From assembly GCF_000003195.3 (NCBI RefSeq), contig NC_012873.2:66721615-66785614 (forward strand): a DNA stretch of 64,000 nt, given 5' to 3'. A program made the position numbers and the translations under genes. The notes under the pieces were generated by a model that was given only the letters and a program-made list of their open reading frames with translations, was not told the DNA's origin and ran no database searches. The stretch comes from Sorghum bicolor. Its lineage: Eukaryota; Streptophyta; Magnoliopsida; Poales; Poaceae. Shown here piece after piece: positions 45,188 to 60,596 of the stretch (the stretch's first letter is position 1; every line of letters begins with the position of its first letter).

Positions 45188-45943
45188 GCCCCGCCTCCCC
45201 GTCCATTTAAAAAAGTGATTTCTGATGGCGCGAGACCGCGAGTGGCGTCTTTTTACCAGCAATGGACGCAGCTGCCAGCCTGCCAGGCAGACAGGCACCA
45301 CCATGTTGTTACCTTCAAGAATCAAGATGCCATCTCCTGTGAGGTGACAGTGACACAGTGAGTGATACGTCTCCGTGAACGTGAGTGTGAGTGCTACAGC
45401 AGCTGTTACAGTACTTGTTAGGTTTTTTGATCTTTTTTATTTTTATCCATTTTTAGTCTGTTCCCGAAAGTAGTGTTTGTTAATTTGTTGTGAGATAAAA
45501 TCATTGCTGAATGACTGATAAATTGTGCTTATTTTCTAGTATCTACTTATTATTTTTTTTGAAAATACAGCAAAATCTTTAGAGCACTTGTAGTTTTGAA
45601 ATAATTTTTTATCACATACTGTTATATTTGAGTCTTAGATTAACATGTTTAGCTTCAAAATAGGCTCCAAAATTCCATGGAAAAAATATCTCAATTAATG
45701 GTTTAGAAAGTAGAATTTTGTCATTTCTCAACATGTTCAGATCCATGAACAAGTATACCCACAAAGAGTATGTCACTCTATAGGAGACGAGCAGACAGCA
45801 TGACTAACTACTCAGTCATGCCATCCACTTTGGCGTGACACCGACTAGTATCGTGCCACATCAATATCCAAAGTATATTGTTCTCGAAACGTGGAGTCCA
45901 ACATGAGAAGTGATCTCTGGACATGCTAACATGTCTAATTAGG
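45188..45943. other. No supported gene
   Basis: AT-rich sequence without recognisable features. Confidence 0.3.
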
Positions 45944-46106
45944 GCCTGTTTGTATCCTATCTTTAAAGTTGAGAGATTTTAAATCTTTAGAGCATTTTAG
46001 ATCACTTTTGAGGACTAAAACTCTAATATGAGGTGGGATAAAGTTTAGAACTAACTTTATACCACCTTGAGCTTCTCTAAAGTTTAGAGGAGAGTATCCA
46101 AACAGA
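45944..46106. mobile_element. Tourist-like TIR element, GGGYSTGTTTGGATAC type
   Basis: Starts GGGCCTGTTTGTATCC and ends AGAGTATCCAAACAGAGTC. The interior phrases (TTTAGAGCATTTTAG, AGTTTAGAACTAAC) recur in the related copy at 46475-46664. Confidence 0.55.
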
Positions 46107-46230
46107 GTCAAATAATCTCTAACGTGCTATCATGTTTAGCGTTAGAGATCACTTGACTAAGGGTGTTTAAAGGAGAGGATCCAAACAGTCAAATGATCTC
46201 TAAGGTGCTATCATGTTTGGCGTTTGAAAT

Positions 46231-46469
46231 CACTGTTTAGTTCACTAAAAAAACCAAAAACTTTTCAAGATTTCCCGTCACATCAAATTTTACAGCACAT
46301 GCATAAAGCATTAAATAGATGAAAACAAAAACTAATTGCACAGTTTGTCTGTAAATCGTGAGATAAATCTTTCAAACCTAGTTAGACCATGATTGGACAA
46401 TAATTATCAACTTAAAACGAAAATGCTACAGTACCCCAAAACAAAAAAATTTGGGAACTAAACAAGGCC
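46231..46469 (+). mobile_element. MITE, GGCCTTGTTTAGTT family
   Basis: The worn left end keeps GTTTAGTTCACTAAA; the right end GGGAACTAAACAAGGCC is intact. The body boxes match the family. Confidence 0.75.
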
Positions 46470-46474
46470 TAAGG

Positions 46475-46664
46475 GTGTGTTTGGATACTCTCCTCTAGAC
46501 TGTAGACCTCTATATAAATTTTAGAGCTAAGTCTCCAAAAAAGTAGTCTAAAGTTAACTTTAAACATTAGCCCACCTCACATTAGAGCTTCAGAGCTCAA
46601 AGCTAAACTAAAGTGTTCTAAAATTTTTGAAGCTAAGGTTTAGAGAAGGTGATCCAAACAGACC
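46475..46664. mobile_element. Tourist-like TIR element, second copy
   Basis: Starts GTGTGTTTGGATACTCTCC and ends GGTGATCCAAACAGACCC, inverted and similar to 45944-46106. Confidence 0.6.
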
Positions 46665-46904
46665 CATGTCAACACATATGACATGATTGAAGTTACAAAT
46701 TACGCCACGGCTACTTTTTTTAAATAAAGGATAGTTTATATCTGGCTTCATCTACCAACAAGTAGAATCAGATCAATTATTACATAGTTTGAACATCTGT
46801 TCAGCGCACTATTTCTAAAGTTTACACAATTTACTTTGGAAAAAAAAAGAAACATGAAGTAAAGATTTGACTAAGAGAGCCCTAAACCTATTTGACAACC
46901 AACC

Positions 46905-47990
46905 ATTTGAGCTAAAAAATGCAAGGCTGACGACTCAAGATGATGTCCAACAAGAATGAGCTAGTCCTGCTGATCATCACGCTGTTGCAGTCTTGCCCAT
47001 TGGCGCAGCCAATGTGTTCCCTGGAAGAGTACCTGCAAAAAAGTTTTTGGTCTACCTTTCTCAAAAACCACTTCGTTTCGTGTTAACCAAATTGTCCAAC
47101 ATAAAGTCGATGCTGCTGTTAATAACAAAGAATTGTGCAAGTTATCACCCAACTTAGACCAATGAACAAATAAATCCCCTATGCTAAGAGGGGGTGATAT
47201 CCCAAACATTAAATGTACTGCACGCCACAGAAATTTGGTATAAAAATAATCAAAAAAGAGGTGATGAATAGTTTCTGTAGAATGGCAAAAGCTACATCTC
47301 GTGTCACCATTCCAATTACGACAGACTAGGTTATCTTTTGTTAGAATCACACCTCTTTTTAAGTACCACAAAAATATCTTTATTTTTGTAGGAACTTTGA
47401 TCTGCCATATATCTTGTGGCACTCTGACACTATTGTTAATTAACGCGGCATACATCGAGCTAACTGAAAAACTACCTGATGAATGTAAAGACCAAACGAA
47501 AACATCTCTTTCCTCTTGTAAAATTCACGTCTTGTAGAGAAGCAACAATTCTGTGTCAAATCCGTAGGTTTCTCCCCGCTAAATTAAGGCGGAAGGAGAT
47601 GTTTAAAGGGACGGCTGCAAGGACACTTGCCATGGAGGTTTGTTTTCTTCTCACAATATTGAATAATGATGGGAATTTAATTTTGAGTGGTTGGTTGCCC
47701 AGCCAGGTATCCATCCAAAAACAAGTTTGTGAACCATCTTTGACCTTAAATGACCCGAACCCCATGAAAGTATCTTTAACATTCATTAGGCCTTTCGAAA
47801 AATGGGAATCTGTTGGCTTTTTAGAACAACTTCCTATGGTTTTATCTTTTAGGTATTTATTCTGTAAGAGTTTTTGCCATAATCCATCCTCATTTATCAA
47901 TTTAAAAAGCCATTTACTCAATAAACATCTATTCTGTACGTCCAAATTTTGTATACCTAGACCTCCTTGTATTTTAGGTAGGACACGGCT
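46905..47990 (-). pseudogene. 5'-truncated LINE with zinc-binding RT domain
   Basis: Minus-strand translation gives the downstream part of plant L1 ORF2. From about 47985 it reads VLPKIQGGLGIQNLDVQNRC then LLSKWLFKLINEDGLWQ. After a frameshift near 47460 it continues with DIWQIKVPTKIKIFLWYLKR and the zinc-binding stretch CSFCHSTETIHHLFFDYFYT, ending WTIWLTRNEVVFEKG. The catalytic RT core lies upstream and is absent. The frameshift and truncation mark it as dead. Confidence 0.85.
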
Positions 47991-48149
47991 ACTAATGTGA
48001 CTAAAAGAGCTATTAACGGTACGACTGTTGGCAGGCGGCGCAGCAATGCAAAGGCTGTTGATGCACAATGCAATCCTGCAAACCGTCAGCGAAACATTAG
48101 ACATGGACAGAGTGTTCACGACAGTGGAGGGCCCAGGGTATGCCACTAA

Positions 48150-48390
48150 GGCCTTGTTTAGATGCGAAATGATTTTAGATTTCGCTACTATAACATTTTC
48201 GTTTGTTTGTGACAAATATTGTCCAATTATAGACTAACTAAGATCAAAAGATTCGTCTCGTGATTTACAGGTACTGTGTAATTAGTTTTTATTTTCGTCA
48301 ATATTTAATGCTTTATACATGTGTCAAAAAATTCGATATAACGGAAAATCTTGAAATTTTTTTGGTTTTCAGGGTGAACTAAGCAAGACC
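48150..48390 (-). mobile_element. MITE, GGCCTTGTTTAGTT family, TSD TAA
   Basis: Starts GGCCTTGTTTAGATGCG and ends GAACTAAGCAAGACC, flanked by TAA (48147-48149, 48391-48393). Reverse sense body. Confidence 0.85.
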
Positions 48391-48545
48391 TAAGTTGTCT
48401 GAATGGCGTTGTAGCAAACAGCTAATGCTGCTACTGGTGCGCTGGAGGCTGGAGGCCGGAGCTTCACATGGCTCCCACTTTGTACAGTTATACAAATCTG
48501 AGAGCTTAAAACAAAACATTTCGACCCCTAGTCATCAGTTACATT

Positions 48546-48788
48546 GGCCTTGTTTAGTTCCGAAAAGTGAAAAGTTTTCAGTATTATAGCACTTTCGTTT
48601 ATTTGTGACAAATATTATCCAATCATGAATTAACTAAGATCAAAAGATTCGTCTCGTGATTTACAGCTAAACTATGTAATTAGTTCTTGTTTTCGTCTAT
48701 ATTTAATGTTTCATGCATGTGCCACAAGATTCGATGTGACGGGAAATCTTGAAAACTTTTTGGTTTTCAGGGTGAACTAAACAAGGCC
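48546..48788 (-). mobile_element. MITE, GGCCTTGTTTAGTT family, TSD ATT
   Basis: Starts GGCCTTGTTTAGTTCCG and ends GTGAACTAAACAAGGCC, flanked by ATT (48543-48545, 48789-48791). About 155 bp from the previous copy and in the same sense. Confidence 0.88.
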
Positions 48789-48862
48789 ATTGTTCTACTT
48801 CTAGATCTTGTCAAGCTCTATAATTTTAATATAGAGTTTATGTTGATCTGATTTCATATAGA

Positions 48863-48976
<114 letters not shown>

Positions 48977-49286
48977 TATGTTCGCTTATTTCTAGGGGGA
49001 CCATTTCACTAACCGACCTTGAAAATCGATAGGACAGTTAATATTTACGGTTACCCCCTAAAAACGTCAATGTTTTCACAAACAGTTTGAAATACCCATC
49101 ACATCTAGAAATCGATTTCTACAGAGACTGTCTCTTTAACACTTCATATGGTCTCTTTAACACTTCATATGGGTTCTTGATGTCCAACCGCGGCTAAAAA
49201 GTTGGACCGCGTACCTTAAATTATCCCCACGTCCGTGTAAGACCGAGAGGAGGATCACGAGCACGTACCCATCATGTGGAGTATTA

Positions 49287-49488
49287 GGCCAGTCTCAATG
49301 CATGTTTTATAAGAGTGTCATACACATTAAATAGGGTGTCATATAAGCAAAATTGCTGACTTGACAGGGTCATTAAATGAATAAGTTTCATCAGATAAGA
49401 GAGGAGTTTCATCCCCATGAAACTCATGTGGCTCGGTTACCTAGTTTATAGTCTTACTGTACCATGAAACTATGCATTGAGACTGGCC
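49287..49488. mobile_element. MITE with GGCCAGTCTCAATGCAT ends, TSD TTA
   Basis: Left end GGCCAGTCTCAATGCAT and right end ATGCATTGAGACTGGCC are perfect inverted repeats. TTA flanks both sides (49284-49286, 49489-49491). Confidence 0.92.
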
Positions 49489-49565
49489 TTAAGGCACACG
49501 CCCTGGGCCAAAGCAAGTGAAGCTAACAACATTTTCGGTTCTTGGGCCGTTGTCTGCTATATGAG

Positions 49566-50762
49566 TGTGTTTGGTTCCCTGTACTGGGTCTAGCCAGGCT
49601 TATGTAATACAAGTTGGGCTTGTTTGGATGCCTGCTTGCCCTGTTAGCCAGGCTACCGCAAGCCAGATTGGGGGGATTTGGGTGGCTTCCTAAAAACGGC
49701 CGATTCGGCCGTTCTCTCGAAGCCTGGCTTGTGCTCGCGACGAGGATGAGTTCGCTCACCTTCTCCGTACCCCACAGGCCACCACACCTCCACCGCATCC
49801 TGCCGCTTGAGCTCAACGCCCCCACTAGCATCCTGTCGCCTTGCTCTCACTTCTCCTCCTTGCACTCCGCATCTTGCCCCTGCCTTCCGGCTCTCCCAAC
49901 CGCACCGGCGGCCGCGTCGGCAGTGAAGGGGAAGAAACATCGCCCGCGTCGTCCAGGCACGTGGTGCGGCCGTGCGGAGGAGCACCCGGGAATACTTGGA
50001 CACAGGGCTTCGTGGCGCTGGCGCCAGCGCCCCTGCCCCCGCGGCGGCGGCGTGGCGGTGGGTGGAGATCCACGGCGGGATCCGACTTCGCGGTGCTCAA
50101 GATCCGTGAGGCCGTCGTGGCAGCGGTGCGGGCGCTCGGGCGCGTGTAGGACGTGCACGCCGATGCCACCTACTCGCGGTCCCCCTTGTCGGCGTCGGCG
50201 GATAGGTCCCGACTGCCTCCCTGACGGCAGAAGCTGTTCACCGCCATGTCGTTCGAGGGGGAGGGGAGGGTGGTGGAGAGGGACAGGCGGACAATTTGTC
50301 TTCCGCCGCCGGGAAAGGCGGTGGTTGCGTCCGGAGCCGCTCCGCGCGCCAGCAGGAGGCCGTGGGGTACGGAGAATTCGTCTTCCGCTCCGTGCCGCGC
50401 CCGAGGACGTTCTTCCGGTCCCTCTCCGTGGGCGGCCGGCGCAAGAACCTTACCATACCCCGGCCGCTGTCTATCTCGCTGCCACCGCCGCTGATCCCGC
50501 TACCTCCACCGCCGAATCGGACTCCTCCGTCGCCAAATCGGTTTCCACCGCCATCGAATCTTCCTTCCCCCCCATTGCCAAACCAAAGAAGACGAAGGTA
50601 AGCTCACCATGGCAAAGAAGAGGTGATTGCACTAGAACAAGTCTGGCAACCAAACAAGATCTAGACACAACAACCAAACAAGTGTTGGTTGCATAACTAA
50701 TGCTTACAGCTAGCCTGGGCTATTTTTGCTAGCCAGACTTTGTGGAGAAATGAACCAAACAC
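49566..50762. mobile_element. TIR element with captured GC-rich gene-like sequence
   Basis: Left end GTGTGTTTGGTTCCCTG and right end GAACCAAACACAC are inverted. Just inside lie matching arms (CTAGCCAGGCTTATG on the left, AGCCTGGGCTATTTTTGCTAG on the right). The 900-bp centre is GC-rich with long frames, one of 360 codons (49614-50696). That frame runs through the left terminal arm and is Arg/Pro-rich without a domain, so I do not treat it as a protein gene. A shorter frame (50296-50601) with VGYGEFVFRSVPRPRTFFRS looks more protein-like and may be a captured exon. No transposase is present. Confidence 0.5.
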
Positions 50763-51201
50763 ACCGATCTGCTGTATATATTCTGCCCTGTGCCCGTACG
50801 TTAACGTTATCTATCTACTGTACATACTACCGTATGCCCGTCCTTTATTCTGCTATCTACTGTACGTACTGTGTCCGTACGTTATCTATCTACCGCGCAT
50901 ACTACCCTATGCCCGTGTACAGCATCCCACCCCACGCCGAATTAATGTGTCCAACTGTTCGTCCGTTAATCTATGTCTGTACTACCATATGTACTACCAT
51001 ATCTATATATTGTACATCTATATCTATATAATTTATATTTTCAATTCTCGTTTGCATTATTCTATCTATGCATATAAGCTGTTTACATTAGCAACCACAA
51101 ACACATACCGCATTATTCACTAGCACATACAATTATATCTTCATTCAAGCTATTTAGTTATCCGCATTAGCGTGCTAAAATCATCTATTAACATAACATA
51201 T

Positions 51202-51456
51202 GCTCCCTCCGTCCATAAAAGAACATAATTCTCACATATCAAAGAGTCAAGCAGATTCAACTTTGACTAAAAGTATATAAGAAAATGCTAACACTCGATC
51301 ATGAGTTAAAATAAGTAGTATTATTAGATTAGTTATAGAATATATTTTTATATTAAATTTATTTAGAGACATAGATATTAATATTATTTGTTATATAAAT
51401 TTAGTTAAACTTGAGCTTGGTTCCCATAATTGCATTTTTCTGACGGAGAAAGTACT
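51202..51456. mobile_element. Stowaway-like MITE
   Basis: Starts CTCCCTCCGTCCATAAAAG and ends TTTCTGACGGAGAAAG, imperfect inverted repeats of Stowaway type. Confidence 0.65.
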
Positions 51457-51480
51457 ATGATAATTATTTACTCATATATA

Positions 51481-51717
51481 CTCTCTCCGTCCAAAAAAAA
51501 GTGTCGTTTTAGAATTTCAGATATTTTGTTTGATCATCCGACTTATTCAAAATTTTTACATAAATAATATATATTTTGTTAAGACCTATTTTATCATTAG
51601 AGATATTTTACTAATGATTTATTTATTTTATAATTTATATAAAATTTTTGAATATGACGAATGGTCAAACACGATTTCTAAAAGTAAAAAAAGTCACTTT
51701 TTTTGAGACGAAGGAAG
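51481..51717. mobile_element. Stowaway-like MITE, TSD TA
   Basis: Starts CTCTCTCCGTCCAAAAAAAA and ends TTTTTTTGAGACGAAGGAAG, flanked by TA on both sides. Confidence 0.7.
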
Positions 51718-52170
51718 TAAGTAGTATAATTTTATCTACAATTCTCGCAACAACGTGATGTATTATTTAATATTATATATATAGGTAAATCTTCCTTCCT
51801 TCCTTTTTTTGAAGCCTCTTATTTTGGGTCCAGTTGTAGTATGTGTTCAAGCACACACACACATCCACGCGCACCACACTTATGCCACATGTGCACGATC
51901 AGACCTACAATTACACACACAGAGTAGAAGACATCTCCATCTAGAAATCAATGAAACCATTACAACTTCGTAGGCGACGAAACGTCATGATTCCTTTGTG
52001 GCACCACGCTAGACGTGGCTACAGATTTCTATTACTGGAGCTAGTCCCGGCGACGAGGCTACAGATCTTATTTTGGGAGTTAGTCCCGGTGAGAAACGCA
52101 GGTCGAATGTAACCTGTGAGCCGGCTAATGCCGCCGCTAGCCACTCGAGCCGAGCTGAGGCTCGGTCCTT
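51718..52170. other. Upstream region of the hydroxynitrile lyase gene
   Basis: No gene. Two short copies of AGTCCCGG with TACAGAT nearby (52023-52095) form a small local repeat. Confidence 0.4.
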
Positions 52171-52175
52171 CCTTC

Positions 52176-52183
52176 TATATATA
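52176..52183 (+). promoter_or_regulatory. TATA box of the hydroxynitrile lyase gene
   Basis: TATATATA, 65 bp upstream of the ATG. A start near 52210 would give a leader of about 40 nt. Confidence 0.65.
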
Positions 52184-52205
52184 CGCATATAGGCATACCG
52201 CATAG

Positions 52206-56565
<4,360 letters not shown>

Positions 56566-56645
56566 GCAGGGGAGCACTGCCTGCGGCGGCGTGGCTCGTG
56601 TGCTTGATGGCGACGATTCCGTGGTGATCCTTGAGTGTTTTCATG

Positions 56646-56651
56646 AATAAA
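56646..56651 (+). terminator. Polyadenylation signal of HNL
   Basis: AATAAA lies 81 bp after the stop codon. Another AATAA occurs near 56719. Confidence 0.6.
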
Positions 56652-57000
56652 AGGTTAAAAGTTGTTGAGATGTATGTGGAGTAGTACTATGTTGCTGGTT
56701 TTTTTCTTCCGAGCTATGAATAATGTACAAGGCAAACAGTTGGCCTGGCGATGGATCTAGTGTATGTTTCTCCTGGAAGCCATATATGAATAATGCATGT
56801 TTTGGTTGTGCCTAAATTAAATCACATAAAAATTTAATAAACTAGCCCATCAACCTATGCTTCCACATCGGCAAAAAATCATATGAGATATAAAACATTA
56901 TTATGTGTTCATATTTAATACCTATATTTTAGGGCTCTCCTCTGTTTTCTTCGAGGAAAGCGTATAGATGATCACTCATTGGGCATGACAACACTCTTGC
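56652..57000. other. HNL 3' flank
   Basis: Remaining 3' untranslated and flanking sequence; no gene. Confidence 0.35.
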
Positions 57001-57565
57001 TGTTTTTCTTGGCTATGGTCATGTTCATGCCAACCAAAACATAGTCTTTTTCTGGCTCTTGTTAAAGGATCGCCTTAGTACAATAAATCTGCCCCGGGTA
57101 CGCCATATGGAGCTTGTCTTACTCAAATGTCCTTTGTTCAGTTGATCGTGAAAAAGACTTGGACCACATATTCTTGCATTGCTAGTTGCTGCTGGTTGTT
57201 GGAGTTGGAGCCTTGTTCAGCTAGCTACATATTGTTCATCCTCTTAGTTAGCCTTCTGAAGTTTTTGTAGATGTCAAGAGGCAGTTACAGGTCCCTTTCT
57301 TCATGGAGATTATTATTCTACCAGCTGGGGCATTTGGTCAGTTCGGAATGATTTTATTTTCAGGGGAGTTCAACCTACTTTGGAGAGAATCAAAGCCAAA
57401 TGCGTTTTCCTTACTGAGATTGCTATGGTTATCCATAGAGTAAAAAGAAATACTTCCCTTTAATAGATTTATGGCTAGAAGCATTGTTGTAATTTTTTTT
57501 TTTTGTATCTTCTTTTGTTTCCCCGAAACACTCGACTGTCTTTGTTAATCAAGCATTAAAAAAGG
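57000..57565 (+). pseudogene. LINE 3'-end fragment
   Basis: Plus-strand translation near 57060-57430 gives broken pieces of the L1 zinc-binding RT region and the following WSVRNDFIFRGVQPTLERIK, the same block as in the LINE at 46.9 kb (WTIWLTRNEVVFEKG). Several stops are present. The 3' end is near the A-rich ATTAAAAAAGG at 57560. Confidence 0.7.
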
Positions 57566-58600
57566 TAAAAGCCTAGTTAGTTTTAATAATCGAAGTGACC
57601 ACTAGTGGACTACTAATGCTTGCTTGAGTGATGATTAAGCTAGTGTCCACAAGATGGAGTTAAGCAAGGCTAGGAGCATGGTGGAGATGATAATGACCAT
57701 GATGCAAGTGCTTAACATGGAGAAGAGAAGGACATGGCGATGGAAACAAACCTCTATGGCACGCACAAGTAATAATCAAATTCCTGCCAAAATTTAGACA
57801 ACTTGCTCAGCCTACTGACCACAATTGCACAAGCACAATCAGATTTCACCCTTATCAATTTCAGAGTCACCCAGGATTAACTGAAACAATTAGACTAATA
57901 ATCAGATCGGCTCCTGTACTTTCAGGATTAATGGAAACAAAAACAAATTAGACTAACAATCAGACTCCCGCATTACTAAACAAGTACATTAGCTATAGTA
58001 TTAAAATCAAGACGAACACAACAATACACATGTTCCAACATTCCAGATAAGATCACCACCACACGCAACTAATGGATTGCACTAATATTGATTCAGATGA
58101 TAGCAGAGGTCTTACTTGTCTAGAGAAGTAAACGGACATTAATTTTAGTGCCACACAAAATAAACAGAAGCAAAATAGACAGACAATATAGATTCTAGAG
58201 GTCTACTACTGCCTAAACAAGTATAGAGCTCTGCTACTACCTAAGCAAGCAAATTAACAGTCAAATCACATGCTCTGGTCAGAACATCACATTTGCGAGG
58301 CTTCTTATCTTAGGAAAAAACAAAAAGTGCATGATCTAATTTCACACCTGCCAGTTTCAGTGTGTCCACCCAAGACGAACCAAAGCGAATAAACAGTCAA
58401 ATTCCTGTGTAAATTTAGACAACTTTCTCACTATACAGAGCACAATTGAACAAGCACAAACCAATTGACCCTTCACCAATTAAAGTGCCAAGCAGGGTTA
58501 ACAAAAACAAACTAGACTGACAAATTGACAAACGTGTCAGCAAACAAGAGAATTAGCTGTTAAAACACAGATTAACACAGAACAAAAAAAAATATGTTTA

Positions 58601-58955
58601 GAGCAACTCCAACAGTTTTGCAAATTTTGTTTGGCAAATGTTGTTATTTGCCAACACCTAAAACGATATGGGGAGGGAACAAAAAGGGCATCTCCAAGTG
58701 TTTGACAATTTTGACTTGGCAAAAAAAAAATCTGCTGGTTCCGGAGATCAACAAAGAAGCATCGTATTGTCAATAAAAGTGCGCGCATACAGTATGCCAA
58801 GCCTATTCCAGGCGCGCATAAATGCCAAGAAAGGAGAATTTGACAACTTGCTATAAATGCCAAGCCCAATTGTCAAACTGTTGGATAGGAGATTTTGAGA
58901 GTTTTGGCAAAAATCAAGAATGTCAAACCTATTTGTAAAATTGTTGGAGTTGCTC
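58601..58955. mobile_element. MITE with GAGCAACTCCAACAG ends, TSD TTA
   Basis: Left end GAGCAACTCCAACAGTTTTG and right end AAAATTGTTGGAGTTGCTC are near-perfect inverted repeats. TTA flanks both sides (58598-58600, 58956-58958). Confidence 0.92.
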
Positions 58956-59152
58956 TTAGATAACCAACCAACACAGGCAACTTGATAAACCAAAAATGGG
59001 ATTGTACTAACATCAACACAGATGATAGCATAGGGCCTTTGATTTGTCTACAATCAGACTGACAGTCCAGGTTCTAGAACACTGCTTCAGTCCAAGTTCT
59101 AGAGCTCTGCTTCTAAACAAGCAAATTAACTGCCAATATTTATAAGGATTGG

Positions 59153-59290
59153 TTCATTTGGTGTGACATCAGATGCTCCAGACAGAACTCATATATTCAT
59201 TTGGTGTTGGACATCAGATGCTCCAGACATTACTCATATATCAGTTCATTTGGTGTGTACATCATATGCTCCAGACAGCTCATATATGCA
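59153..59290. repeat. Three tandem copies of a 45-50-bp unit
   Basis: Each copy reads TTCATTTGGTGT, then ACATCAGATGCTCCAGACA (third copy ACATCATATGCTCCAGACA), then CTCATATAT. Confidence 0.88.
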
Positions 59291-59805
59291 AGGTTTCTGA
59301 GCAAAATAGCACAATCTATCTAATTTCACTCATGCCAATTAGGTGTGCCCAACAAAACAAACTAGACTAACAGTCAAATTCCTGCCAAAATTCAGTTAAT
59401 CTGCTCAGCCTACTTATCACAATTGCACAAAAACAGTTCCACTTTCACTAAATTCAGAACCAAGCAACACCAACTAATTCAGAATCAATCAAGCAGGACC
59501 AACTTTTACCCGGACTATACTGACAGCTAGACTCGCGAACGACACAACATGTTTCCAACATTCAGATAACCAAAAAGGACCACCACCACACAAGTTAAAT
59601 GTTCAAAACAAGACACACAGAACGACACATGTTTCCAACATTCAGATAAACAAAAAGATCACCACAGGGAACTTGATCAACTAAACAATGCATATCATAA
59701 AACAAGCGAATTAGATGTTCAAAACAAGACACAGCAGAACATGCTTCCACCATTCAAAACCAAAAAGATAAACACCACAGGCAACTTGATCAACTAAACG
59801 ATGCA

Positions 59806-59866
59806 TATCATACTTGATAGTATTGCAGTAACAGCATCATACTTGATAGTATTGCAGTAACATCGA
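59806..59866. repeat. Tandem duplication of a 29-bp unit
   Basis: ATACTTGATAGTATTGCAGT occurs twice in succession, just beyond the RPS30 stop codon. It probably lies in the 3' untranslated region of that gene. Confidence 0.85.
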
Positions 59867-59947
59867 TACAGATAATAGCACAAGTCTTCAACTTGCGATC
59901 AGTACAAAGAAACTAGTGGGGAACAAAAACACAAGCCATAGCTAGAT

Positions 59948-60229
<282 letters not shown>

Positions 60230-60596
60230 GGCGACGGGGGCGGAGCCGGAGCTGTGGTGCTCGGAGGATCTGACGAGCGACTCGAGCTGTTGCGGCGGTG
60301 GCGGTGGCGGCGGCGGCTGCTCCGAACGATGACCTAGATGGGTGGGAGAATTTATAATGACCACGCTTTACTGGGCCGGCTGTTTTCAGACCCATGTAAA
60401 TGCCCCGCGTGGCCCGCTAACAGCCCAATAAGCAATCATCTCCGCGACCGCGTGAGAGACCCCTCGATAGCCAGCGGCATTGCGGCGCGCGAGCACACCG
60501 AACCAAGAACAACCCACCTCGGCGGCGGCGGCGGCGGCGGTGTTTGTGCCTGCAAAGGGAGAATCTGAGGAGAGGGGCAACTCGGAAGAGAGTGAG
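60230..60596. promoter_or_regulatory. Bidirectional promoter region between RPS30 and BUD23
   Basis: 367 bp separate the two start codons. It contains a minus-strand TATAAA (60351-60356) on the RPS30 side and TGGGCC at 60372-60377, with further GGCCC and AGCCCAATAA motifs at 60410-60430. These are of the site II type known from plant ribosomal protein and proliferation-linked promoters. No TATA box is seen for the plus-strand gene. Confidence 0.7.
60520..60541. repeat. (CGG)7 microsatellite in the BUD23 leader
   Basis: CGG repeated about seven times, 56 bp before the ATG at 60597. Confidence 0.9.

Larger units (their letters stand above)
57566..59947. repeat. 3' flank of RPS30 with degenerate local duplications
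   Basis: No gene is seen. A module with CAAATTCCTGCCAAAATT(T/C)AG, CTGCTCAGCCTACT and CACAATTGCACAA recurs near 57778, 58398 (diverged) and 59371. Another, with TTCCAACATTCAGATAA, CCACCACA and AACTTGATCAACTAAAC, recurs between about 58030 and 59800. These look like repeated segmental duplications of one ancestral stretch, possibly the RPS30 downstream region. Confidence 0.6.

Noticed and set aside
49614..50696. A 360-codon open frame
   Set aside because: It begins inside the terminal arm of a TIR element and ends inside the other arm. Its Arg/Pro-rich composition looks like antisense or out-of-frame GC-rich DNA.
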